Part shown: one piece after another, positions 1-9,248 of the stretch
How positions within the stretch are numbered: position 1 is the stretch's first letter
How the letters are laid out: each line of letters starts with the position of its first letter
Source of the DNA: a virus
Direction: 5' to 3' (one strand)
IMG/VR virus record: IMGVR_UViG_3300021076_000645
Location: 1 to 35,549 of that record
Length of the DNA stretch: 35,549 nt
Notes under the pieces: generated by a model
Told to the model about the DNA's origin: nothing
Databases searched by the model: none
Seen by the model: only the letters and a program-made list of their open reading frames with translations
Translations under genes and position numbers: made by a program

Positions 1-591
1 GGCGGTCACATAGCCCTGGCCAGTCACAAAACTCGTCGTCGCCAGGCCATTGGTGATGGGAGTGGGTACCGCCAGCGAGTGAGTCTGCACATCCCAAACT
101 GTTGGTACGCGAGAGGCCGTCAAGGTCGCGCTGGTTAAGGTCAAGCCGTTGGTGTCACCAAAAACAACCAAGGCAAACGAATTCCAGGATACGGATTCAT
201 TTGTCAGCGTGACAAAGTCAGCGACGAGCGGCTGGTTGGTGTCGCCAGTTTTCAACGTCAACACGCTGTCGATGTTGGTGCCATCCCATTGCAGGGTGCC
301 GGACAATGACCATGGCAGACCACCCCCGGACGTCCAGGGGCCAGTCAAAAGCGGCTGACCATCGAGCAGGACAGTCAGCCGATTTTCCGCCGAAAATTGG
401 GGATCGGAAAAATTGACACCTTTGGCGCTGACGGTGACGGAATCCCCCGGCTGACGAAAGTAGTTTGTAAACCCTGTTGCCCAGGCGACATTGCTGTCCG
501 TCAAAGAGTAGGAGACAGGCACGCTGTAATTGGTGATTTGGGCGAAGGCCGGGAGAGCGCTGGCCAGGGAGAGTAAGAGAATTTTTTTCAT
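1..591 (-). CDS. Sec-exported phage accessory or tail-associated protein (3' end cut by window)
   Basis: The frame is open from an ATG at 591 to the window edge (197 codons seen, no stop). It opens with a clear signal peptide: Lys-Lys, a leucine-rich hydrophobic core, then Ala-Phe-Ala before the predicted cleavage at about residue 18. The mature part is rich in Thr, Ser, Asn, Gly and Val and reads as beta structure, with no motif I recognise. Its ATG overlaps the stop of the tail-tip gene by four bases (ATGA), so it belongs to the late operon and is probably translationally coupled. The position after the tail tip is where receptor-binding or fibre genes often lie, but an export signal is unexpected there. 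It could be a tail-fibre-like protein or a host-derived cargo gene. Confidence 0.7.
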   Translation of the reverse strand, partial: MKKILLLSLASALPAFAQITNYSVPVSYSLTDSNVAWATGFTNYFRQPGDSVTVSAKGVNFSDPQFSAENRLTVLLDGQPLLTGPWTSGGGLPWSLSGTLQWDGTNIDSVLTLKTGDTNQPLVADFVTLTNESVSWNSFALVVFGDTNGLTLTSATLTASRVPTVWDVQTHSLAVPTPITNGLATTSFVTGQGYVTA

Positions 592-3446
592 TTGGCGTTT
601 TGGATCAGGAATTTTGTCACGCTGTCCACGTAACCCGGCGCTGAACACGTGATCTGGACGAAGAAATTTGTGGACAGCGTTATGGGAATATTAACCGGCT
701 GAATCGCCGTGGCATCGTAGCTGGAATACCTTGTGTCAGTAAATTTTCCCATCGATTGAGTGGTCGAAGTGGTCGTAATCAACTCACCGCCTTGCAAAAC
801 CGCGCCGCTAGTCTTGAACGAAATCGTTGCCCCTGGCGTCGAACACGAAATCCCCAGCACCCCAAAGGGCACGATTTGCCGAACGGCGACATTCCAGCCA
901 TTTACCATATGGCCAATCATTGTCGGTGCCCCAGAGACGTCCAATAATTCCACCCCATTGCAATCAAACATCTGAGCCGGCGCGCAGGCTGGAGTGGCCA
1001 CGCCTGTAACCCTCACAACGAGGTCCGTCTCAGTCACAAAATTGGTTGAATCGCGGGCGATGAGTTTGACGGTGTATGTTCCAGCCTTCTCGAAACTCAC
1101 CGTCGAAGCCAGCGGATAACTATTGGTAGGCGTGAAAATGGTATCAGCCACCAGCCGGTCGGTTGTTTCAGTGGACGAGCGAACCATGATTTTAACCTCA
1201 ACCAGGTTGCCGTCCGGGTCTGTCCACAGACCGGAAAGAGGCAGCACGGCCGGGAATTGTGTCGCCGCAATTGCAGGCGTGTACGATGCGGGCGCAGTCA
1301 GCGCCAGGGTCGGCGCTGAGAGGGACATGAGCGGGAACCGGAACGGCTCGCTGACACCCTCAGACAATGCCAGCGACGTGGCGAAGGTAGCAGGACACAG
1401 CCGAAACAAAGCATAAGACGGCGTGGTGCCAGCCGCCCGGTTTGCGCGCAGGGTTGCAAAGAGCGCACTGCCGAAACCAACAACATTAGATCGTGGTATC
1501 AGCCACACCTCACTGTTCGCGGCAAACGCCTGGGCGGCCGTGTTCTGCCGGCCGCGCAGGATTGTCAATTGATATTGTCCGGCAGAGAGCAGCGTCTGCG
1601 TGCTCACCGACATGATTTCCATAACCGCGTAGCCACTGACCTCCGCGACCTGGCTGCTGGCTGGCGTTGTGCCGTTGTCGAGTACGGGCTGGACAACAAT
1701 GGCCAGCATGGTGTCATCCTGAGCGTCATTCGCGCTGTATTGCTGGGTGAAAAAGTCAGCGTCCGGCTGCGTGGTGTCCACGTTGACGGTCAGCGCGGTA
1801 TCACTGATTGCGATCGCGTTGGCCAGAATCCCTTTTGCGGCAAAGCCACTCAACACGCCCAATGAGGAAAATGTCCCGTTGGCAGCGGTGTCGAAATAGA
1901 GCTGACAGCTTGTAATCAGGTTGCTGGGCCGCTGCACCAGCGCCGTTACTGACCCGCGAATGCCAGCCAGAATGGTGGGAATTTCCGCCAGCCGGAAATT
2001 CGTCACTGGCGGCACATTTTCCGTGTTGCTGAGAATTGGCGCGCCTTGGCCATTCCAGGGGATGGCTGACAATGTGTTATCAGCTTCAACCTCGAGCTTG
2101 ACTGGACCGGTCATTCCCCCTGTCCGTTTGGTGACGCGGAAAAACTGGAAGATGCTCTGCGCGTTCGGTTCGATATCCACATCGAGCAGCACATAATCGC
2201 CGCCGCGAATGGTCCGGCCTATTTCCCGGCGCACGGTCAGGGTGCCGGTGATCTGCGCGTGTCCGCGCACGCGCAGCGTTTCGCGGCCATGCAGCAGCGC
2301 CTGATCGGAGCGGGTGATCCAGGGCCGGTCAACCGACAATTCGCGGACTGATTTGAGCACGGCCCAGGCGCGCGGATCATCGGCATGCAGACTGATCTGC
2401 TGAAAGTTGCACTGCCGGTCATTGTAGCGCACCGTGCAGCGCGAGTAGGTTTGCTGCCAGCTCGTGCTCTTGAGTTGGGGACGCTCCGTGAGGGAATCTT
2501 CCGTCAGCGTGGTATAGGCCGCCGGCGCCACTCCGTGGCGATAGCATCCCAGCTCAATCAATTTCGTCGTCGGATTGAAACGGATAAACCCGTCAATCAT
2601 TTGGGCGAACTGATCCAGCACGCTCCGCAATGTGTCGGCGGTGTCAATGAGCGGTGATGCGCCATAAAGGGATTCGTTGGCCTGCAGGTACGTTGCAACA
2701 TTGTTAAAACTCACCGCATCGAGCGTGCCGGCATCGAGGCCGATGCCGTTGGCGCTGGTAAGTATTTCAGCAATGAAGGCAGCCAGGTTGCACTGGCCGT
2801 CCACGATGGTCGCCGGCGTCCCCGTAACGACCGTCTGCACCGGCGTCCGGCGGACAATGATTTCAATATTTGGCGCGGATTGAATTTCCTGACCCAGCAG
2901 AAAACCGCCCGAAGATCCGCCCGGTGAGGTCAGTGGACCCATGACGCAATAGGCGATGCCGGCATAAGTTGGGTGGATATCGCCGGCGTCATTGTTGCCA
3001 TTGAGCACCGCATCCACCGTTTGCGCGGATGTGCCCCAGTAGAAACGCAGCGTCCCGTAAGTGGTGTCGTCGGATGTTACGATGGAAAAATCCGAAAAAG
3101 CCGCGCCGGCCGGCGTGAAGGTGGTCGGTCGCGGAAAAGTATATTCGACCCAGTAGGCGGGATTATTGCCCGGAATGGTGGGATCTGTGTTGGCGACATT
3201 TGCCGGCACGGTGAAGGACTGCTGGGCCACCCAGACCTGGGCATCGAAGACATACATGGCGCCGGCCGAAACATTGAAAGCGCCATTGCCGGTCGGCCAA
3301 CTGGAGGCCCCCTGGGGCCAGACTTCCGAGCCGTCCAGCATGATATTCACCACGTCGTCCACGGAACCAATGCAGATCCCGCAGGCAATGGTGCCGTAGT
3401 AGTCAAAGGTGGTACTCGCGCCGCCGGATTTGCTGCTGCTGCCCAT
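588..3446 (-). CDS. Tail tip/hub protein (gpJ-like, Phage-tail_3 type) with C-terminal Ig/PKD-like domain
   Basis: At 952 aa this is the largest tail gene after the tape measure locus. The N-terminus (residues about 16-45, with YYGTIACGICIG and VDDVVNIMLDG) resembles the start of siphophage and GTA tail-tip proteins, in which a pore-forming hub begins with a strand-rich domain. Residues about 215-430 look like the central hub region of Phage-tail_3/gpJ-like proteins (search for a first material, then RxTVRYND and a RGGDYVLLDV strand). Residues about 740-850 look like a PKD or cadherin-like beta sandwich (WTDPDGN, then AGTYTVKLIARD), a common add-on for carbohydrate or receptor contact. The order after the DUF2163-like and NlpC/P60 genes matches GTA gp13-gp14-gp15. 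I infer the role from this order as well as from sequence texture. Confidence 0.78.
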   Translation of the reverse strand: MGSSSKSGGASTTFDYYGTIACGICIGSVDDVVNIMLDGSEVWPQGASSWPTGNGAFNVSAGAMYVFDAQVWVAQQSFTVPANVANTDPTIPGNNPAYWVEYTFPRPTTFTPAGAAFSDFSIVTSDDTTYGTLRFYWGTSAQTVDAVLNGNNDAGDIHPTYAGIAYCVMGPLTSPGGSSGGFLLGQEIQSAPNIEIIVRRTPVQTVVTGTPATIVDGQCNLAAFIAEILTSANGIGLDAGTLDAVSFNNVATYLQANESLYGASPLIDTADTLRSVLDQFAQMIDGFIRFNPTTKLIELGCYRHGVAPAAYTTLTEDSLTERPQLKSTSWQQTYSRCTVRYNDRQCNFQQISLHADDPRAWAVLKSVRELSVDRPWITRSDQALLHGRETLRVRGHAQITGTLTVRREIGRTIRGGDYVLLDVDIEPNAQSIFQFFRVTKRTGGMTGPVKLEVEADNTLSAIPWNGQGAPILSNTENVPPVTNFRLAEIPTILAGIRGSVTALVQRPSNLITSCQLYFDTAANGTFSSLGVLSGFAAKGILANAIAISDTALTVNVDTTQPDADFFTQQYSANDAQDDTMLAIVVQPVLDNGTTPASSQVAEVSGYAVMEIMSVSTQTLLSAGQYQLTILRGRQNTAAQAFAANSEVWLIPRSNVVGFGSALFATLRANRAAGTTPSYALFRLCPATFATSLALSEGVSEPFRFPLMSLSAPTLALTAPASYTPAIAATQFPAVLPLSGLWTDPDGNLVEVKIMVRSSTETTDRLVADTIFTPTNSYPLASTVSFEKAGTYTVKLIARDSTNFVTETDLVVRVTGVATPACAPAQMFDCNGVELLDVSGAPTMIGHMVNGWNVAVRQIVPFGVLGISCSTPGATISFKTSGAVLQGGELITTTSTTQSMGKFTDTRYSSYDATAIQPVNIPITLSTNFFVQITCSAPGYVDSVTKFLIQNAK

Positions 3447-3447
3447 A

Positions 3448-3636
3448 TTATTTTTTCCCGCGTTGTGAACTCGGCGCCGGCGCGGCGTATTTGTTGTAGA
3501 CCTCGCTCAGCGCCTTGACGGCGATCTTGCGCGTGCCCGCAACAAGGGCGACCGGCAAAGCCTGTTGCTGTGAGCACGTCATCTGGTCCTGAACGCCGAA
3601 CGGTTGCTGAGTGGTTGGATTTTGGTTTCCGAACAT
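3448..3636 (-). CDS. Small tail protein between peptidase and tail tip, unknown function
   Basis: This 62-aa protein starts at the ATG at 3636, four bases after the peptidase stop, and ends one base before the tail-tip start. An upstream in-frame ATG lies deep inside the peptidase gene and is not credible. The sequence is Gln-rich at the N-terminus, has a hydrophobic centre (LPVALVAGTRKIAVKAL) and a basic C-terminus (SSQRGKK). No membrane segment or known domain is evident. Tight packing between two tail-tip genes argues that it is a real tail assembly component. Confidence 0.6.
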   Translation of the reverse strand: MFGNQNPTTQQPFGVQDQMTCSQQQALPVALVAGTRKIAVKALSEVYNKYAAPAPSSQRGKK

Positions 3637-3640
3637 GACT

Positions 3641-4108
3641 TTATTGGGTGACTGGCCGCCAGACCTGGCCGATGCGGATCCAATAGCTGGCGTCGTGAAT
3701 GTTGTTTGTGGTGGTTCCGTTATTGCGCAGGCAATGGATGAACGTGCCTTCGGCGGCCAGCATGAGTCCGAGGTGATGCACGCAGCCGCCAATTTTCAGC
3801 CCGATCAAATCCCCCGGCTGCGGAGCGAATTTATTTTCAACGACGGTAAAATGTTCCGGATGCTCGTCTAGGAACTGCGCGATGATCGAGTCTTTGTGCG
3901 CCCCAGCCCAGTCCATCGGCCCCTCGGGAATGGCAAAGTCTTTTGGCAAAGCGCCGCATTCGACCAGAATGGATCCGACCAGCTTCTGGCAGGACACGCC
4001 CGAGCCTTTGAACGCCGCATTCGGCATGAAGGGCGTGCCGATCCACGTGCCCGCGTAAAATTGCAATTTGGCGATGCGGTCCGGAGTGTTGAAAAACGGT
4101 GTGCTCAT
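3641..4108 (-). CDS. NlpC/P60-family cell-wall peptidase of the tail tip
   Basis: The 155-aa product fits phage NlpC/P60 cysteine peptidases (GTA gp14, lambda K C-terminal domain). Cys40 in the GVSCQKLVG segment is the expected nucleophile, where the family usually has D/S-C before a helix. His111 or His112 in CVHHLGLML is the expected base, and His125 (FIHC) may be the third polar residue. The start overlaps the previous stop by ATGA. Enzymes at this position are known to cut peptidoglycan during DNA entry. The family assignment is solid. The exact bond cleaved cannot be told from sequence. Confidence 0.88.
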   Translation of the reverse strand: MSTPFFNTPDRIAKLQFYAGTWIGTPFMPNAAFKGSGVSCQKLVGSILVECGALPKDFAIPEGPMDWAGAHKDSIIAQFLDEHPEHFTVVENKFAPQPGDLIGLKIGGCVHHLGLMLAAEGTFIHCLRNNGTTTNNIHDASYWIRIGQVWRPVTQ

Positions 4109-6141
4109 TTCTTCCCTCCTCCATTGTTGGTGCTGATTTTCATCACGAACGGGTTGCCGGTTGGAATAAACGGAAAGCCACCAAACGCCGGTCCATTTTT
4201 GAACTTGGTGATGGCGGTCGCATATTGCCCGTCATAGCCCGCGAAGATTTTCACTGCGTCGCCCACGGCCGGTGCAATCGCCAGCGGCGAGGTGAGACTG
4301 AGCGTGATTTGGCCGCCGGCAAGCACTGTATTGTCGCCCACCATCCGGTACTGCACGGCGCCGGCGGTCGTGTTCTGAATGGAACCGGCCGCAAAATAAT
4401 GCGCCGTCAGCGCGGTCGCTCCGTTCAATGCCGGGTTGTTTGCTGCGATCGTGCCGATCACCAGCGTTGCCGATGTCGCGTCATAGCTCACCACCACGGC
4501 ATTCCATTGCCAGTCACTGGCCGTGAGTCCGTTATTCGGCTCAAACAAATTCCAATTATCCGCCTGCTGGTAAATACGCCGGGCAGCGGTGCGGTCAAAG
4601 ATCCAGGAGAGCGACGCGCAGGTGGCATTGAGAAGCGGACCGTCCATTGACACATCCGACACCTCGCCGGAAAACCATGCCGTAATGGCGGTCACGACAT
4701 TGCCGACCACGCTTCCCTCCGCGATATCCACCATCAGCGGAAATTCGAGTTGGAATGGAATGAGGAGCGCCAGCGGATTGCCTGTAAAGTTGCGCGTCTT
4801 GACTGTGCAATTTTGCCGCTCCAGGTTGGGGACATCCGCAATGTCCTCGTTCTCAATCGGCCGGCTGGAATAGACGTTTCCATTGGCATCCGTCAGATCG
4901 CGTTCAAAATTGGTGAAGCGCCAGATCGTGCTGCCCGCCGGCGTGGTTTGGGTAAACGTATAGAGCATCGCCGTGATGGGCAGCGCGCCCATCGTGGTGC
5001 CGTAGGTTTCGCCCGCGACCGCATTAGTCTCCCAGGGCAGCTCGCAGAATTTTAACGTGGCCGAGGCCAGATCCGGACGGCTGAAGTTCAGCTCCAGTTT
5101 CAAGTCATCGAAGCGCGTGAGGACGAGCGATTCGATCCGCGTCGTGGCCATGCCAAACGCCGCGCCAGGCGCGGCCGCCAGGTTCCACACATCGCCCGCG
5201 ACATTGCTTACTACCAGCGGCACGCGCTGAATATTGTCATTGAGCAATACGAACGAATTCGTCCCCAGTGCCGCTCCGTTGTCCACGGTTAACGTCGTGG
5301 CCGCCGCCGCCACGTTCGCCGTCAAAGCCGCTTCACTGACGGCCGCGCCCAGCCAGAAATTGTTCGTCTCGCCGCCCATGTCGGAGAAAAAACGCAGCAG
5401 ATTGAAGGCATCGTTGTTTTGCAGTTTGAAGGATTGCGTGACCTTTCGGCGATGCCGCTGGCTGTAGTACACCGTGGCCAGGGTGCGCAGGTTGCCGAGT
5501 TGCTGCCGGTCAATATCCACCTCCGAGCCGCCAGTGACCGGCACCGTGGACCACTCCGCGTCAAACGGGAACAGCGGCCGCACGCCGCCGGCGGCCGTCA
5601 AACCGTTTGGCGCGGCGAAGGCCGCCGGCGTGAGCGGGTAATTATCACTGTCCGCAAAATCAAAATCCACGCTGCAGAGCGTGTCGGTAATCATGGTCGG
5701 CTTCGGCGTGTCCTTCAAAATGCCCACCATCAGGGGATATGCAGTTGCGTATTGCAGGCTGGCCAGCAGCGTCTGCAGACCCGCTGCAGCCGTGATGCTG
5801 TTGAAGGAACCATCCGCATTGAAGACCGCATACCAGGCGGCCGTCACCGGCGCGGATGCCACCGCGGTGAAGCCGGCCGGCCAGAGCGGACAGAGGACTT
5901 GCTGGTCCGCCAGCGCCTGCAGGGAGTTTCGCAGATTGGTGATGGCGGGCGAATTGGTCAGCAGACAGGTATAGCGCGTCTCCAGCCGCAAGGTATCTCC
6001 CGTCACACGCCGCGTCTCTTTGCCGGTCAGTCCGCGCTCCGTCACCGCCGTAATGCTGGCGTCCAGGACAAAGTCACTCACCCAGCTCGGTGTGTCATCG
6101 AGCAGAAACGCCGTGGCGGCATTGAAGACGACGGGAATCAT
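4105..6141 (-). CDS. Fused distal tail protein: DUF2460-like N-terminal half plus DUF2163/BR0599 C-terminal half
   Basis: The 678-aa protein ends with a segment (about residues 645-670, GQYATAITKF then FGGFPFIPTGNPF) that closely matches the end of phage BR0599/DUF2163 proteins such as GTA gp13. The usual Cys at the start of that motif is Tyr here. The stretch from about 375 (GALPITAMLYTFTQ, then RFTNFERDL) has the standard DUF2163 opening. The first 370 residues form a separate beta-rich domain ending in NLLRFFSDMGGETNNFWLGA and LKLELNFSRPD, reminiscent of DUF2460 (GTA gp12). GTAs encode these as two genes, so this looks like a fusion. It overlaps the NlpC gene by ATGA and probably forms the hub ring between tail tube and tip. 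Confidence 0.78.
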   Translation of the reverse strand: MIPVVFNAATAFLLDDTPSWVSDFVLDASITAVTERGLTGKETRRVTGDTLRLETRYTCLLTNSPAITNLRNSLQALADQQVLCPLWPAGFTAVASAPVTAAWYAVFNADGSFNSITAAAGLQTLLASLQYATAYPLMVGILKDTPKPTMITDTLCSVDFDFADSDNYPLTPAAFAAPNGLTAAGGVRPLFPFDAEWSTVPVTGGSEVDIDRQQLGNLRTLATVYYSQRHRRKVTQSFKLQNNDAFNLLRFFSDMGGETNNFWLGAAVSEAALTANVAAAATTLTVDNGAALGTNSFVLLNDNIQRVPLVVSNVAGDVWNLAAAPGAAFGMATTRIESLVLTRFDDLKLELNFSRPDLASATLKFCELPWETNAVAGETYGTTMGALPITAMLYTFTQTTPAGSTIWRFTNFERDLTDANGNVYSSRPIENEDIADVPNLERQNCTVKTRNFTGNPLALLIPFQLEFPLMVDIAEGSVVGNVVTAITAWFSGEVSDVSMDGPLLNATCASLSWIFDRTAARRIYQQADNWNLFEPNNGLTASDWQWNAVVVSYDATSATLVIGTIAANNPALNGATALTAHYFAAGSIQNTTAGAVQYRMVGDNTVLAGGQITLSLTSPLAIAPAVGDAVKIFAGYDGQYATAITKFKNGPAFGGFPFIPTGNPFVMKISTNNGGGKK

Positions 6142-6365
6142 TTCTTGTGGAGAATCACCGGCTCAAAATTGTCGAACCGGAAAAACGTGGCCTGCAGCCG
6201 CCGGGCCTGCCCGGCGGAGATGGGGTGCAGTTCAAACTCGTGGAACGGCACGCAATGCAGGTGGAACGGCGATGGCCTCACGGTGGCGTTTTCGGCCAGC
6301 TCGCGCACCGTGGCCAGCGCGGTCGCCGCAGCCGGGCAGCAGGGAAATTGACGGGAAATTTTCAT
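6138..6365 (-). CDS. Small tail-region protein, unknown function
   Basis: This 75-aa protein begins at the ATG at 6365, eight bases after the tape-measure stop. A more upstream in-frame start would run back into the tape measure. It contains two Cys near residues 9-10, a central helix-like stretch and a His/Phe-rich segment (residues about 35-48, with FHLHCVPFHEFELH). Its stop overlaps the next gene by ATGA. Many transposable siphophages carry a short gene here between tape measure and distal tail protein, but I cannot name a family. Confidence 0.6.
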   Translation of the reverse strand: MKISRQFPCCPAAATALATVRELAENATVRPSPFHLHCVPFHEFELHPISAGQARRLQATFFRFDNFEPVILHKK

Positions 6366-6373
6366 ATATTGAA

Positions 6374-8932
6374 TCAACGGAACCGATGGATGTTTTTGCC
6401 CATCACATCTACCACCCACTTTTCATGGTCGCTGTTGCGTTCCAAGTGGTCGGCCATCTGCCGGGAATCCAGGAAGGTGTACACGCTCGTCTTGTTGCCG
6501 CCGCCGCTGCCGGCCGATCCGGCGGCTCCGGCCGTGGCTGTGTCGCCGCGCTTGATGGATTCCAGCGCGCCCACACCCATCCGCGAGACCGTTTCCGCCG
6601 GCATCACGAATTCGCCGCGATGGACAATGCCGGCCGGCTCATATTTGCCGCCGCCGCCGGTGTAACCGCCATCGGAAAAAACCGCCGCACCTTCCAGAGT
6701 GGCCAGCGTGGCGGCAAAAGCAATTGGGGCCAGAATTGGTCCGACAAAAGGAATTGATGCCATCGCCGTCGCCGCTTCAATTGCCGCCAAAATGATGTAG
6801 GGCTGACATTCCAAGATCACAAAAGCTTTGCGAATCAGTGAATAAACCAATGTCATCGCGGTCATCAGTACCTGGCCGGCAATGTGCGCTGCCGTGCGGA
6901 TGGCTACCTGGATGCCGTGAAAAATTGTTTCCATTACGCCGATGCCGCCGCGGGAAGAAGCGCCAGCTGCGGTGGCACCCGTCTTAGTAGCTTCGCCAGC
7001 CGTATGAATACCAACCTGTGCCGTGGTGTCCGCCGTCTGTTTTGCAACTTCAGCCGTATGGAACATGCTGCTGAAAGCCGCCATTAGCGTGTGCTGCAAT
7101 ATCCACTGCACCGCCATGTGGACAATCTGGTTGACAATTTCCGAGACGATTGAGTTGTAGATTGAACGCAGCGCCTGGCCCCATTTTTCCGTCCCCAAAA
7201 TCACGCCCGAAAGGTTTTGTGAAATACTGTTGACGGCCGTGTTCCACACGGCGGAAAAAGCCTGGGCGGACTGCTGTGCGACCGTGCCGATGTTCTGGAG
7301 CTTGACGATCGTCTCGCCGAGCTGGTAGCTAAAACTATCCGCGTTTTCCGCATCCGCCAATTGCCGGTCCAGATCCATCTGCTGAAGTTTGAGCTGGTTG
7401 ATTTTTTCAAGCGCCTGGGCACGAGCCATGTCACTGGTCGCGGGATTCGCCGCTATGTTTTGCTGCGCGGTAATATCCTCACCCGTGGCCTTTTGCTGCG
7501 CTTGCAGAGGAGCGATGGACATGGCCGTTTTTTGCTGGTCAGTCAAAAATGGATTGTCCTTGGTCTGACGGAGAGTCAACTCCGCCTCGCTTTGCGCGAT
7601 CTGTTTTTTTAACTGCGCCTGGCGTTCCAGTTCGGCGGTGTATTCCCGCTCGCCCTCCGTGCGTTTCTTGGCCGCCTCAGTGACCAGGTGCGTGTATTCC
7701 GCCTCCGTGATTCCGCCATCGGCCAGGACTTTCTTGGCCGCGTTCACGCGGAGGACATATTCCGCATCGGCCAGCTCGCCGCGCTTGATGCCGGCCTTGT
7801 TCTGCGAATCCGTGATCGTGTCCTCGATGCCCCGCAAATATTCCGCGCCCTCCTTTGCGGCCTGTTCGCGGATGGAATTCTCCAGCTCGGTTTCGCTGCG
7901 GAGATATTCGTCATACGTCTTTTGCAGCTCCTCGTTCTCCTTTTCGCGGAGGGCGTCAATGGCCTTTTGCTCATCCGCGCGCGTCTTCGCAATGGCCGCG
8001 TCGGCAGCCGCATCAATTCCGGCATTGCGCACGCCGCCCGTGGTCAGCGGCGCGCCGGCCAGCGCGGCGGTGGATTTGATCTCCTCGCGGATCTTCTCAT
8101 ACTTCTCATGCTGGGCGGCGATCTCCTTGGCGGTGCCTTCCAGGTCTTCCGTCTGAATCTTTTTGGTCAACTCGCCGAACTCCGCCAGAGCCTTCACCTG
8201 TTCGCCGCTAAGTGCCAGCTTCTGGTTTTCAAAGGCGCCGATCTCTGCCTGGGTGGCCGCCCGGTTTTGCACCTGGACCTGCTCGGTTCCGGTTTGAACC
8301 GGGGCGAATGTGCCATTGGCAAACGTGGGGCGTTCCACCGTGCTGGTGGCCTCAGTGGTGACGTTGCCATCCTGGCCGACAAAGAGCGGATTGGATTTGC
8401 GCTGTTCCAGCTCGCCGCGCATTTTTTCGGCGGCGGCCGGCGAGAGCAGTCCGGACTTTTGGTAGAGCGAGATTTTTTCCAGAATCGCCGGCACCTTGTC
8501 CAGGGCGTCGGTGAGATCCTTGCTGGCGGCGGCCGCTTCCGTTTCGGCGGAGGCATATTCATGCCAGGCCAGAACCCCGGCGCCAACCACTGCGCCAATG
8601 GCGACCGCGTAGGGCAGCACGGCGGCCAGGCTCACCCCTGCCAGCATGGCCGAGGTCCGCAGCAGCCGCAGGCCGTCCGTCAACAGCATGGCGCTCACGG
8701 CCAGTTCCGGGAACCGCTGGCCGGCCAGCAGCATGGCGGAGCCTTCCAGACCGCGAAACCCCTCATGGGTCAGCATGGCCGTCTCGCGCAGCTTGGTCAG
8801 CTCGCCGCCGGCGGCGGCCGATCCGGCGGCCATCCCCTTCAAGCCGCTGCCGGCGCCGGACATGAACGCTTCCAGCTTCGCGGCGGCCTCGGCCGTCTCG
8901 GCGGTGACAACAATTTTAATCGGCTCTGCCAT
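6374..8932 (-). CDS. Tail tape measure protein
   Basis: At 852 aa this would set a moderate tail length. The N-terminus (MAEPIKIVVTAETAEAAAKL) is the typical start of tape measure proteins. Hydrophobic segments lie near residues 85-125 and 700-745, and a long charged helical or coiled-coil region runs from about 180 to 545 (many Glu, Lys, Gln and Ala). Near residue 770 it has the diagnostic motif HRGEFVMPAE, seen in many siphophage tape measures close to the C-terminus, followed by a Gly-rich linker. The ATG sits one base after the stop of the -1 frame extension of the chaperone gene (TAACATG), as expected for a G/GT then H order. Confidence 0.92.
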   Translation of the reverse strand: MAEPIKIVVTAETAEAAAKLEAFMSGAGSGLKGMAAGSAAAGGELTKLRETAMLTHEGFRGLEGSAMLLAGQRFPELAVSAMLLTDGLRLLRTSAMLAGVSLAAVLPYAVAIGAVVGAGVLAWHEYASAETEAAAASKDLTDALDKVPAILEKISLYQKSGLLSPAAAEKMRGELEQRKSNPLFVGQDGNVTTEATSTVERPTFANGTFAPVQTGTEQVQVQNRAATQAEIGAFENQKLALSGEQVKALAEFGELTKKIQTEDLEGTAKEIAAQHEKYEKIREEIKSTAALAGAPLTTGGVRNAGIDAAADAAIAKTRADEQKAIDALREKENEELQKTYDEYLRSETELENSIREQAAKEGAEYLRGIEDTITDSQNKAGIKRGELADAEYVLRVNAAKKVLADGGITEAEYTHLVTEAAKKRTEGEREYTAELERQAQLKKQIAQSEAELTLRQTKDNPFLTDQQKTAMSIAPLQAQQKATGEDITAQQNIAANPATSDMARAQALEKINQLKLQQMDLDRQLADAENADSFSYQLGETIVKLQNIGTVAQQSAQAFSAVWNTAVNSISQNLSGVILGTEKWGQALRSIYNSIVSEIVNQIVHMAVQWILQHTLMAAFSSMFHTAEVAKQTADTTAQVGIHTAGEATKTGATAAGASSRGGIGVMETIFHGIQVAIRTAAHIAGQVLMTAMTLVYSLIRKAFVILECQPYIILAAIEAATAMASIPFVGPILAPIAFAATLATLEGAAVFSDGGYTGGGGKYEPAGIVHRGEFVMPAETVSRMGVGALESIKRGDTATAGAAGSAGSGGGNKTSVYTFLDSRQMADHLERNSDHEKWVVDVMGKNIHRFR

Positions 8933-8933
8933 G

Positions 8934-9248
8934 TTAGTGGTTGATGATTTTTAACATTGCCTGCTGCAGATTTTCCCAACTCCCCACGTCGCCCTGGCAG
9001 GCGACCATGATGTTTAATGTCTCGGTGGCGCGGATTTTGTTGCGGGCGTCCGCATCAGCGGTCAGTTGTTCCCAGGACAATTGCAGCGCCTGCGATCGCG
9101 TCAGGCCGGCCTCGGCGGCGAGCCGTGCGAAGACTGTGCTGAAATCTGCGCGGCGACCGCCGGGCTGGCCAGCACCTGCGCCGCCATCTCCCGGATGGCA
9201 TTGCGCTCGGCCTGCGACGCTTTGCGCCGCCGGGCAAAGGTAAAAAAA
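8934..9248 (-). CDS. T-like extension of tail assembly chaperone (read in the -1 frame)
   Basis: This frame lies exactly -1 relative to the chaperone gene and runs to a TAA at 8934 just before the tape measure. From about 9145 downstream it reads as a natural protein (FSTVFARLAAEAGLTRSQALQL, then WENLQQAMLKI), with helical texture like the T domain of GT fusions. It has no good start of its own. Expression by frameshift from the 129-aa gene would give a product of about 185 aa, whatever the exact slip point inside the overlap. Between 9242 and about 9150 the residues in this frame are Gly/Pro-rich and look like a shadow of the other frame, so the slip site is uncertain. Confidence 0.6.
   Translation of the reverse strand, partial: FFYLCPAAQSVAGRAQCHPGDGGAGAGQPGGRRADFSTVFARLAAEAGLTRSQALQLSWEQLTADADARNKIRATETLNIMVACQGDVGSWENLQQAMLKIINH

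Noticed and set aside
7688-8944. Plus-strand open frame opposite the tape measure (418 codons)
   Set aside because: Gly/Gln/Arg-rich shadow of an Ala/Glu-rich coiled-coil gene; no start signal or domain.
9242-9248. T7 run as a simple sequencing indel that splits one gene
   Set aside because: The upstream frame keeps protein-like text for about 35 codons past the run, so correcting one base there would spoil it.
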